Assembly (NCBI GenBank): GCA_012719395.1
Contig: JAAYAL010000012.1
Span: forward strand, 1-51,648
Direction of reading: 5' to 3'
From: Gaiellales bacterium
GTDB taxonomy: Bacteria; Actinomycetota; Thermoleophilia; RBG-16-64-13
DNA: 51,648 nucleotides
The notes beneath the pieces were generated by a model that was given only the letters and a program-made list of their open reading frames with translations, searched no databases and was not told where the DNA came from. Shown here piece after piece: positions 9,540 through 16,693 of the stretch. How positions within the stretch are numbered: the stretch's first letter is position 1; each line of letters starts with the position of its first letter. Position numbers and translations under genes: made by a program.

Positions 9540-10733
9540 ATGAAGATGCTGGAATACCAGGCCAAGAGGTTGCTCGCCGAGTACGGGGTGCCGGTGCCGA
9601 AGGGCGTGGTGTGCCGCGCGGAGGGTGAGGTTGCGGCCGCCTGGCAGACCCTGGTGGAGCCCGGCGCCCTGGGCGCCGCACCACAGAACCTGGTTCTCAA
9701 GGCGCAGGTGCCGTCCGGGAAGCGAGGCAAAGGTGGCGGGATTCTGGTGGCACGGAGCGCCGCGGAGGCACGGGAGGCTGTCACGCGCCTGCTGGCCTCG
9801 GAAGTGTGTGGTTTCCCGGTGCCGGAGGTCTTGGCGGAGCAGCAGCTGCCCGGCGGGCGCGAGCTGTATCTGAGCGTGCTCACCGGGACGGCGCCTTCCA
9901 ATCCCAGGCCCGTGGTTATGCTGAGCGCAGAAGGCGGGATGGAGATTGAGGATTTGGCGCGCGAGTTCCCGGACAGCATCAACGCGGTGCGCGTGGACCC
10001 GGCGTACGGGCTTCTTCCTTACCAGGCCCGCGGACTGGCCCGCCGTGCGGGGTTGGATGCCACTGCGCAAGCGCAGTTGGTGCAGATCATCGCCGCCGCG
10101 TACCGCGCGTACTGGGAGAGTGATGCCGAACTGGTGGAGATCAATCCTCTGACCCTGCTGCCCACGGGGGGTTTGGTGGCCCTGGATGCCAAGGTGACCA
10201 TTGACAACGCTGCGCGCCACCGCCACCCGGAGCTGGAAGGGGCACGCATCGACTCAGTGGAGACACGGGCCGCGGCCCTGGGCTTGAGCTACGTGGAGCT
10301 GGAAGGTGACATCGGCCTGATCAGCAACGGTGCTGGCCTCACCATGGCCACCATGGACCACTTGGCACTGCTGGGTGGGCGTCCCGCCAACTTCCTGGAC
10401 ACGGGGGAGCGCGTGCTGCGCGGGGGCATCCCGGACGGCCTCGGGCTGCTGTTGGCCAATCCGGCCGTGCGCGTGGTGCTCATCAACATCTTCGGGGGTG
10501 GGGTGCGTTGCGATGTCATCGCCGAGCGGATCGTGGAAGCGGTGCGCGCCCTGCCGGTGGGGCACATTCCCATCGTGGCGTCTCTGCACGGGAGGAATGA
10601 CGCCGTGGGACAGGAGATGCTGCAGCAGGCCGCTCTGCCGCGGGTGACCGTCCTGCCCACCATAGAGGAGGCATTGCGGGAGGCAGTACGGCTCTCGCGA
10701 GAGCCGGCGCCGGAAGAGGGGAGCGGGCGATGA
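9540..10733 (+). CDS. sucC: succinyl-CoA ligase [ADP-forming] beta subunit
   Basis: 397 residues, the family length. An N-terminal ATP-grasp fold begins MKMLEYQAKRLLAEYGVPVP, typical of SucC. The C-terminal CoA-ligase half carries NGAGLTMATMDHL, GGRPANFLDTG and INIFGGGVRCDVIA, all hallmarks of the subunit. It binds nucleotide and succinate and takes the phosphate from the alpha-subunit histidine. The start has a strong GAGGAGG SD 8 bases upstream. The stop overlaps the sucD start (ATGA), indicating translational coupling. It gives substrate-level phosphorylation in the TCA cycle, or succinyl-CoA formation if run in reverse. Related acyl-CoA ligases for malate or other acids cannot be fully excluded. 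Confidence 0.92.
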   Translation: MKMLEYQAKRLLAEYGVPVPKGVVCRAEGEVAAAWQTLVEPGALGAAPQNLVLKAQVPSGKRGKGGGILVARSAAEAREAVTRLLASEVCGFPVPEVLAEQQLPGGRELYLSVLTGTAPSNPRPVVMLSAEGGMEIEDLAREFPDSINAVRVDPAYGLLPYQARGLARRAGLDATAQAQLVQIIAAAYRAYWESDAELVEINPLTLLPTGGLVALDAKVTIDNAARHRHPELEGARIDSVETRAAALGLSYVELEGDIGLISNGAGLTMATMDHLALLGGRPANFLDTGERVLRGGIPDGLGLLLANPAVRVVLINIFGGGVRCDVIAERIVEAVRALPVGHIPIVASLHGRNDAVGQEMLQQAALPRVTVLPTIEEALREAVRLSREPAPEEGSGR

Positions 10734-11605
10734 GCATCATCGTGGACGCGGGCACGCGAGTGGTCATCCAAGGCATCACGGGAAAGTTCGGCTCCTACCA
10801 CTCGCAGCTCATGCGCGACTACGGCACCAAGGTGGTGGCGGGAGTGACGCCGGGCAAGGGGGGCTCGGAGGTGGGCGGCATCCCCGTCTACGATTCCATC
10901 GCCGAGGCCAGGGAGGAGCAGGGCGCAGAGGTGGTGGCCGTGTTGGTGCCCGCCCCTTTCGTGAAGGATGCGGTGTTCGAGGCCGTCGACTGTGGCATGC
11001 GGCTCATCGTTTCGTTGGTGGAGGGTGTGCCGGTGAAGGACACCATGCTGACCAAACGGCGGCTGAGCGAAAGTGACTGTCTCATGATCGGGCCCAACAG
11101 CCCAGGGATCATCACGCCCGGCGCCTGCCTGGTGGGTTTCATGCCCGGTCACGTCTACCTGCCCGGTCCGGTGGGGGTAGTGTCGCGGAGCGGAACGTTC
11201 TCTTACCAGGTGGCCGGTGAGTTGACGCGCCTGGGCATCGGGCAGAGCACCTGCCTGGGCATCGGCGGTGACCCCATATCCGGCGTGTCGTTCGAGGACA
11301 TCCTGACTCGTTTCCAGGCAGATGAGGGTACCGAGGCCATCGTGCTCATCGGCGAGATCGGCCGCACGGCTGAAGAGGAAGCGGCGGCCTTCATCGCGCG
11401 GCACGTCAGCAAGCCGGTGGTGTCCATCATCCTGGGGGCCACGGCGCCGCCCGGAAAGCAGATGGGCCACGCCGGTGCCATCATCTCCGCGGGCCGAGGG
11501 ACATACGCCTCCAAGGTGGCGGCCCTGGAGGAAGCAGGCGTGCCGGTGGCGCGCACGGCGACGGAGGCGGCGCACATGGTGGCGGAGGTCCTCCGCCGCA
11601 ACTGA
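10730..11605 (+). CDS. sucD: succinyl-CoA ligase [ADP-forming] alpha subunit
   Basis: 291 residues. The N-terminal CoA-binding Rossmann domain has GITGKFGSYHS near residues 17-27. The active phosphohistidine is His247 in GHAGAIISAGRG. The middle carries the conserved GPNSPGIITPG loop. It overlaps sucC by four bases and forms the alpha/beta ligase with it. No other TCA gene is adjacent. A weak hairpin follows at 11660-11680. Confidence 0.93.
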   Translation: MSIIVDAGTRVVIQGITGKFGSYHSQLMRDYGTKVVAGVTPGKGGSEVGGIPVYDSIAEAREEQGAEVVAVLVPAPFVKDAVFEAVDCGMRLIVSLVEGVPVKDTMLTKRRLSESDCLMIGPNSPGIITPGACLVGFMPGHVYLPGPVGVVSRSGTFSYQVAGELTRLGIGQSTCLGIGGDPISGVSFEDILTRFQADEGTEAIVLIGEIGRTAEEEAAAFIARHVSKPVVSIILGATAPPGKQMGHAGAIISAGRGTYASKVAALEEAGVPVARTATEAAHMVAEVLRRN

Positions 11606-11659
11606 GAAGCGGGCCCGCCGAGCGATTTTCCACCTCGGGAAGCGAGGCGGGCACACGCC

Positions 11660-11680
11660 GGGCCGCTCAGGGCGCGGCCC
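11660..11680 (+). terminator. possible weak terminator hairpin after sucD
   Basis: A 7-bp GC stem, GGGCCGC (11660-11666) with GCGGCCC (11674-11680), and a 7-base loop. No U-run follows. It separates sucCD from the metal-regulator operon, whose own promoter starts about 45 bases downstream. Confidence 0.35.
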
Positions 11681-11723
11681 ACTGGAAGGCGGAACTGCCC
11701 GGGATGTCGGCACGCGAGCCGCG

Positions 11724-11732
11724 TGCTACTAT
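11724..11732 (+). promoter_or_regulatory. extended -10 promoter of the zur-znuACB operon
   Basis: TGCTACTAT fits the extended -10 pattern TGNTANNAT. No good -35 is seen at the right distance. Transcription would begin near 11739, just before the palindrome at 11744-11758. Confidence 0.5.
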
Positions 11733-11743
11733 GGCGACATAAA

Positions 11744-11758
11744 TGAGAAGTCTTCTCA
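11744..11758. promoter_or_regulatory. Zur/Fur-type operator (perfect 7-1-7 palindrome)
   Basis: TGAGAAG-T-CTTCTCA is a perfect 7-1-7 inverted repeat, the architecture of Fur, Zur and PerR boxes. It starts about 12 bases downstream of the extended -10 and about 30 bases before the start of a Fur-family regulator gene. Binding there would block initiation, so the regulator probably represses its own transporter operon when metal is replete. Confidence 0.75.
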
Positions 11759-11788
11759 CTTACTCGCGGGGGGCACCAGGTGGGTGAC

Positions 11789-12223
11789 ATGAGCGGTAGC
11801 ACTTCTCTCGCGGAGCAGCTCAAGATGGCCGGCTTTCGGATGACACGGCAGCGGGCGGCCGTGCTGCGCGCCATGGCGGACAGCCCCACCCCCTTGAGCG
11901 CGTTGCAGCTGTGGAACCAGGCCAAGAGGAACTGCCCGTGCCTGGGCCTGGCCACCGTGTACCGCACCCTGGATGTGCTCAACATGGTGGGGGGAGTGGA
12001 GCGGTGCCACGCCGCCTCCGGTCGGAGCTTCGTTTCGTGCCCACCCGGCGACCATCACCACGTGGTCTGCGTGGTGTGCGGCCGGGTGGCGGAGTTCAGC
12101 CGCTGCAACGTGGCTTCGCTCATCCCCGAGGTGAGCCGGGAAACCGGTTTCCATGTGGAATCGCATCTGCTGGAACTGGCCGGGATCTGCCCCACCTGCC
12201 TGGCCGAGGAGAAGGCGGAATGA
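11789..12223 (+). CDS. zur: Fur-family metal regulator, probably Zur
   Basis: 144 residues from the ATG at 11789 (SD AGGTGG five bases upstream); a GTG at 11780 would add three residues. The N-terminal winged helix carries FRMTRQRAAVLRAM and the family signature ATVYRTLDVL. The C-terminal dimerisation half has GDHHHVVCVVCG and a final CPTC, which give the two CxxC pairs of the structural zinc site and a His cluster for sensing. It overlaps the znuA start (ATGA), so regulator and transporter are one transcript. The transporter context favours zinc sensing; manganese or iron sensing remain possible because family members look alike. Confidence 0.85.
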   Translation: MSGSTSLAEQLKMAGFRMTRQRAAVLRAMADSPTPLSALQLWNQAKRNCPCLGLATVYRTLDVLNMVGGVERCHAASGRSFVSCPPGDHHHVVCVVCGRVAEFSRCNVASLIPEVSRETGFHVESHLLELAGICPTCLAEEKAE

Positions 12224-13158
12224 GTGGGCCGGTGCACAGAGGAGTGTGCGTCACTCTCCTCGTGGGCCTGTTGTTGGTGGTGGCGGTCGGCGGGTGCGGG
12301 GGCGGGCAGGAGGCGCCAGGACCGGAAAGCGGCCCGGAGCCCTCTGTCCTGGCCGTGGAGAGCTTCTTGGCCGACATCGCCCAGAATGTGGCCGGAGACC
12401 GGCTGAAGGTGGATGTCCTCCTGCCTTCGGGCGTGGATCCGCATTCCTTCCAGCCCTCGCCGGCGGACGCCGGGAGGGTATCGGTTGCGCACGTGGTGAT
12501 CGTCAACGGGGCGGGACTGGAGGCGTTTCTGGCAGACCTGATGAATGCCTCGGGCTCGCAGGCGCGGGTGGTCGAGGCGTCGGCTGGGCTGCAGCCCCGT
12601 CTGAGCCGTTGGGGTGACGAGGCGGGAGAGTCCGACCCCCACTTCTGGCTGGACCCGGTCATGGTCAAGACTTACGTGGATAACATCCGGGACGGCTTGG
12701 CGGCCGCTGATCCGGCCGGTGCCGCCGAGTACGAGCGGAACGCGGCGGCCTACCAAGTGGAACTGGACGAGCTCAACGCCTGGATCGTCTCTCAGGTGCA
12801 GCGGGTGCCCAGCGGGCGCCGCCTGTTGGTCACCAATCACGAGAACTTGGGTTACTTCGCCGATCGCTACGGCTTCCAATTGGTGGGGACGCTGCTTGCC
12901 GGTGTCAGCAGCGGAGCCTCTCCTTCTGCCCAGGATCTTGCCAAGCTGGAGGACGATATCCGCCGTCTGGGCGTGCCGGCCGTCATCCTGGAGACGGGTG
13001 CCGACCCCAAGCTCGCGCAGCAGGTGGCGCAGGATACCGGGGCACGGGTGGTCACTGAGGTGCACACGCATGCGCTCGGTCCGGCCGGAGGATCGGCCGA
13101 TACCTATCTGGACATGATGCGGCACAACGTCACGGTGATCGTGGATGCGCTGCGCTGA
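12220..13158 (+). CDS. znuA: zinc/manganese ABC transporter, substrate-binding lipoprotein
   Basis: 312 residues from the ATG at 12220, which overlaps the zur stop; a longer open frame upstream is inside zur and is discarded. The signal peptide ends in a lipobox (VGGC near residue 27), so the mature protein is a lipoprotein. Expected cluster A-I metal ligands are His75 (DPHSFQ), His141 (SDPHFW), His207 (TNHENLGYF) and Glu258 (ILETGAD). The His-rich loop typical of many ZnuA proteins is missing, so zinc versus manganese cannot be settled from the binding protein alone. It delivers metal to the ZnuC/ZnuB importer encoded directly downstream. Confidence 0.9.
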   Translation: MSGPVHRGVCVTLLVGLLLVVAVGGCGGGQEAPGPESGPEPSVLAVESFLADIAQNVAGDRLKVDVLLPSGVDPHSFQPSPADAGRVSVAHVVIVNGAGLEAFLADLMNASGSQARVVEASAGLQPRLSRWGDEAGESDPHFWLDPVMVKTYVDNIRDGLAAADPAGAAEYERNAAAYQVELDELNAWIVSQVQRVPSGRRLLVTNHENLGYFADRYGFQLVGTLLAGVSSGASPSAQDLAKLEDDIRRLGVPAVILETGADPKLAQQVAQDTGARVVTEVHTHALGPAGGSADTYLDMMRHNVTVIVDALR

Positions 13159-14023
13159 CCCTCGTTTGCCGGAGAGCCCGGCCCGTCTGGAGTTGGAGGA
13201 CGTGTCGGCGGGGTATAAGGGCGTGCGCGCGCTGCGGCACGTGACCATGCAGGTGGCGCACGGCGCCCGGCTGGCAATCGTTGGCCCCAACGGCTCCGGC
13301 AAGTCAACCCTGTTTAAGGCTCTGGCGGGGCTGCTGCCGCTGTCCTCCGGTTCCATCCGTATCCACGGCGCGCCCCTGGGCGTGCACCGTGATTGCGTGG
13401 CCTACGTGCCGCAGCGCGAGGAGGTGGATTGGCGGTTCCCGGTCACCGCCTTGGATGTGGTGCTCATGGGGCGCTACGGCCGCCGGGGCTGGTTGAGAAG
13501 GCTGACCGCGGAAGACGTGGCGGTGGCGCGCCGGTGCCTGGAGCGCATGGGGATGGAACGGTTCGGGGCCAGGCCCATAGCCGATCTCTCCGGGGGCCAG
13601 CAGCAGCGGGTCTTCCTGGCCCGGGCGCTGGCGCAGGAACCGCATATCCTGCTCATGGACGAGCCCTTCAACGGCGTGGATGTGGGCACGCGTGAGACCA
13701 TCCTGGCTCTGTTGGACGAGTTGAGCGGACGGAAGGTCACTGCGCTTGTCTCCACTCACGATTTGAAGCTGGCTGCCACGCGTTTCCAGGTGGTGGCGCT
13801 TCTCAACCGGGAGCTGGTGGCCTACGGTTCGCCGGCGGAGGTCTTCACGTCCGCGAACCTGGCCGAGGTTTTCGGCGGCCAGGCGCTGTTCCTGGAGGGA
13901 GGCGTGGTGGTGGATCAATGCTGCCCGGGGGAGGCCACCTGCCCCGCGCACGACGGTCGCCACCAGGAGCATCAGCCCAGCGACCAGAGCCCGCGGACGG
14001 CGGGCGGCCCGCCCCGGCCATGA
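13145..14023 (+). CDS. znuC: zinc/manganese ABC transporter, ATP-binding protein
   Basis: 292 residues. Walker A is GPNGSGKST, the Q-loop is VPQR, the ABC signature is LSGGQQQR, Walker B is ILLMDEP and the switch histidine is in STHD. The start overlaps znuA by 14 bases. The last ~40 residues extend past the usual ABC domain and contain a Cys/His cluster, CCPGEATCPAHDGRHQEH, near residues 258-275, before a Pro-rich end. The tail could bind metal and sense it at the membrane. The stop overlaps the permease start (ATGA). Confidence 0.92.
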   Translation: MRCADPRLPESPARLELEDVSAGYKGVRALRHVTMQVAHGARLAIVGPNGSGKSTLFKALAGLLPLSSGSIRIHGAPLGVHRDCVAYVPQREEVDWRFPVTALDVVLMGRYGRRGWLRRLTAEDVAVARRCLERMGMERFGARPIADLSGGQQQRVFLARALAQEPHILLMDEPFNGVDVGTRETILALLDELSGRKVTALVSTHDLKLAATRFQVVALLNRELVAYGSPAEVFTSANLAEVFGGQALFLEGGVVVDQCCPGEATCPAHDGRHQEHQPSDQSPRTAGGPPRP

Positions 14024-14868
14024 TCGACTGGCTGGCCGAGCCCTTCACGCAGCCCTTCATGCAGCGGGCGCTGCTGGCCTCGCTCATGGTGGGGCTGCTG
14101 TGCTCGGTGGTGGGCTGCTACGTGGTACTGCGCGGCATGGCCTTCCTGGGTGACGCTCTGGCCCACGGCATCCTGCCCGGCATCGCGGTGGCGTACCTCT
14201 TGGACGGCAGCCTGGTGGTGGGGGCGTTGGTGGCGGCGTTGGTGGTGGCGTTGGGGGTGGGGGTGCTGTCCCGCCAGGGTACCGTACGCGAGGACACCGC
14301 CATTGGCATTCTCTTCTCGGCCGCCCTCTCTCTGGGTGTGGTGCTCATCAGCAGCATTCGGTCCTACGCGGTGGACCTCAATCATATTCTGTTCGGGGAC
14401 GTGCTCTCGGTGGGAGCTTCGGATCTATGGCTGACGGCCGGCTTGGGCCTGGTGGTACTGTTGGCGGTGCTGTTCATGTATCGGGCCCTGATGGTCTACT
14501 CCTTCGATCCCGTCTTTGCCTCCACGCTGGGGGTGCGCACGGAGTTGCTGCGCATGACCCTATTGGTGTTGCTGGCTCTGACCATAGTGGTGTCGCTGCG
14601 GACCGTGGGAGTGGGCCTGGTGGCGGCCATGCTGGTGACGCCGGCGGCCACCGCCTACCTATTGGTGCGGCGGTTGGCGCCCATGATGCTGGTGGCCGCC
14701 GGCGTCGGCCTGGCCAGCAGCCTCATCGGCCTGTACGTCAGCTACTACGCCAACGTCTCGTCCGGTGCTGCTATCGTGCTGACCGCCACCGTTCTGTTCT
14801 TTGGCGTCTTCCTCTTCTCGCCGCGCCACGGCCTGGTGCGGCGACTCACCTCTGGGGGAAAGAGCTAG
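14020..14868 (+). CDS. znuB: zinc/manganese ABC transporter permease
   Basis: 282 residues from the ATG at 14020, which overlaps the znuC stop; a start at 13918 would only add a Pro/Arg-rich translation of the znuC tail. About eight hydrophobic segments are visible. The family features FLGDALAHGILPGIAVAYLL (near residues 41-60) and the loop with VGLVAAMLVTPAATAYLL (near 203-220) are those of the ABC-3 permease family. It ends the zur-znuACB operon. Its TAG shares the four bases CTAG with the stop of the convergent minus-strand gene. Confidence 0.92.
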   Translation: MIDWLAEPFTQPFMQRALLASLMVGLLCSVVGCYVVLRGMAFLGDALAHGILPGIAVAYLLDGSLVVGALVAALVVALGVGVLSRQGTVREDTAIGILFSAALSLGVVLISSIRSYAVDLNHILFGDVLSVGASDLWLTAGLGLVVLLAVLFMYRALMVYSFDPVFASTLGVRTELLRMTLLVLLALTIVVSLRTVGVGLVAAMLVTPAATAYLLVRRLAPMMLVAAGVGLASSLIGLYVSYYANVSSGAAIVLTATVLFFGVFLFSPRHGLVRRLTSGGKS

Positions 14869-15611
14869 AGCGCTCCTCGCGGGTAGGGGGCGGCCTCGGG
14901 TGGCGCTTCCTCCTTGCCGTGGTGGGGCCGGAAGGTGGCCTTCAACTTCGTGACCGCTTCTGGGTGCAGGCGCTGCACGTAGGACTCCAGGATGTTCAGG
15001 TGCCGCGCCACCTGCGCGTCTGTCACCCCGGGGACGGCATAGGTGGTGTAGAGGGCCGATATTGTGTCGGGCTGGAGCTGAGTTCGCCGGTCCGGGCCAT
15101 ATACGACGCTGGAAACGGTCCCGCTTGGGTCTGCCATGTGCAGGTCGCCTGCTTTGAGGCGCTTGATCTCCCCGCTCATGGTCTCGAACTCCTCGCCGCC
15201 GGCTGCAGACATCAGGCGCAGGGGCAGAGCGAGCGTGCGGCGATCGTGCCCGGCGCTGAGGAGCCCGGTCTCCAACTCGGCCATGAACATGGCGGTGACC
15301 AAGCCGCCGGGGGAGGCGATGCTACGCTGCTTGAGGGCCACCGACTCCAACTGCAGGAGCACGTGGTAGGTCTTCTTGAAGCGCTTGTAGAAGGCGACGT
15401 AGGAGGGGAACGGCGGCAACGTTGCCAGCGCGGCCCGGTCTCGCCCCGCGTACGTGGTCCGCAAACCAGATTCCGTCTCCAGGCGAACTGCCGTGAGCAG
15501 TTCCGGAGGGCAGGTGACTCCGATCCCGTCCATGAGCAGCACGCCTGCGCCGGCGTCTGGATATGCCTCGGTCACGCTGCAATCGATGACCAGCACGTCT
15601 TCCGGTTTCAT
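14865..15611 (-). CDS. B3/B4 (tRNA-binding-like) domain protein
   Basis: 248 residues. The central part follows the pattern of stand-alone B3/B4 domains related to the beta subunit of phenylalanyl-tRNA synthetase: a YVAFYKRFKK helix, a SGEIKRLKAGDL stretch, an ADPSGTVSSVVYGPD hairpin and a later LYTTYAVPGV segment. Such stand-alone proteins are thought to bind tRNA or edit mischarged amino acids, but few are characterised, and the similarity here is weak. It overlaps the alcohol dehydrogenase start by four bases (ATGA) and is the downstream gene of that pair. Its 3' end is convergent with znuB. The pairing with a dehydrogenase gives no clear clue. Confidence 0.5.
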   Translation of the reverse strand: MKPEDVLVIDCSVTEAYPDAGAGVLLMDGIGVTCPPELLTAVRLETESGLRTTYAGRDRAALATLPPFPSYVAFYKRFKKTYHVLLQLESVALKQRSIASPGGLVTAMFMAELETGLLSAGHDRRTLALPLRLMSAAGGEEFETMSGEIKRLKAGDLHMADPSGTVSSVVYGPDRRTQLQPDTISALYTTYAVPGVTDAQVARHLNILESYVQRLHPEAVTKLKATFRPHHGKEEAPPEAAPYPRGAL

Positions 15612-16660
15612 GTTGTCTTCCCTTCGCCTGCCTGGGGTTCTTGATCCATCACCAGCACAGCCGCTCCCTGCAGGCGGCCGCGCCGGAGGTCGTCCAGAGC
15701 TTGATTGGCTTCCTCCAACCGGTAGGGCGTCACGTGCGTGGTCACCGGGATACGTGGGGCAAGGGCCAAGAACTCCTCACCGTCGTGGCGCGTGAGGTTG
15801 GCCACGGAGACCAGGGTGCGCTCACCCCACAGGATCGCGTAGGGGAAGCCGGGGATATCGGACATGTGGATGCCCCCACACACGCAGCACCCGCCCTTGG
15901 CCAGCGCGCGGAGGGCGGTGGGCACCAGTTCACCCGCCGGCGCGAAGATGATGGCCGCATGCAGCGGTTCGGGTGGGGCTTCGTCGGAGGCGCCTACCCA
16001 GTGCGCCCCCATCTCGCGGGCGAAATCCTGCGCGGCACCGTCACCCCGGCGGGTGAAGGCGTATACGCGGAGGCCTTGGTGCAGGGCCACCTGCGCCACG
16101 ATATGGGCGGCGGCCCCAAAGCCGTATATGCCCAAGCGCCCCCCCGGCTGTTGCAGATCAGGGTTACAGCGGGCCATGACCAGCGAACGGTAACCGATGA
16201 GCCCGGCGCAGAGCAGCGGGGCGGCTTGTAGATCCGGGTAGCCTTCCGGAAGAGGCAAGGCAAACCGGGCGTCCGCCACGGCGTACTGGGCGTAGCCTCC
16301 ATCCAGTTGGTAGCCGGTGAAGCGCGCGTGGTCGCACAGGTTTTCCCGTCCGCTGAGGCAGTAGCTGCACTTGCCGCACGTGTGGCCCAGCCAGGGCACG
16401 CCCACGCGGCGGCCCGGCTCAAGCCGGGCACCGGACGGGCCGCAACCGGGCCCTTGCTCCACCACGTGCCCTACGATCTCGTGACCGGGGATCAGAGGGA
16501 GTTTGGGCTGCGTAAGCTCGCCGTCCACCACATGAAGGTCGGTGCGGCACACGGCGCAGGCATGCACCTTGATCAGTACCTGTCCCGGGCCCAATTGGGG
16601 GATGGGCATGTCCACCATTCGCAACGCCGTGCCCGGCTTTTCCAGGATCATGGCCTGCAT
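15608..16660 (-). CDS. zinc-dependent alcohol dehydrogenase (MDR family)
   Basis: 350 residues. The catalytic zinc site is marked by CAVCRTDLH (near residues 36-44) and GHEIVGHV (near 59-66). The structural zinc loop is CGKCSYCLSGRENLC. The Rossmann motif GIYGFGAAAHI lies near 176-186. Domain layout matches the AdhA/AdhP group of bacterial NAD(P)-dependent alcohol dehydrogenases. The ATG has a good SD (AAAGGAGG, about 9 bases upstream). It is translationally coupled to the B3/B4-like gene. The substrate is unknown; primary alcohols or aldehydes are most likely. Confidence 0.9.
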   Translation of the reverse strand: MQAMILEKPGTALRMVDMPIPQLGPGQVLIKVHACAVCRTDLHVVDGELTQPKLPLIPGHEIVGHVVEQGPGCGPSGARLEPGRRVGVPWLGHTCGKCSYCLSGRENLCDHARFTGYQLDGGYAQYAVADARFALPLPEGYPDLQAAPLLCAGLIGYRSLVMARCNPDLQQPGGRLGIYGFGAAAHIVAQVALHQGLRVYAFTRRGDGAAQDFAREMGAHWVGASDEAPPEPLHAAIIFAPAGELVPTALRALAKGGCCVCGGIHMSDIPGFPYAILWGERTLVSVANLTRHDGEEFLALAPRIPVTTHVTPYRLEEANQALDDLRRGRLQGAAVLVMDQEPQAGEGKTT

Positions 16661-16693
16661 GGCTGCGTTCCTCCTTTGCCGGAGCGCGTCCGG

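Noticed and set aside
13918-14019. Longer N-terminus for znuB starting at 13918
   Set aside because: It only translates the out-of-frame znuC tail into Pro/Arg-rich sequence; ATG 14020 overlaps the znuC stop in the style of the operon.
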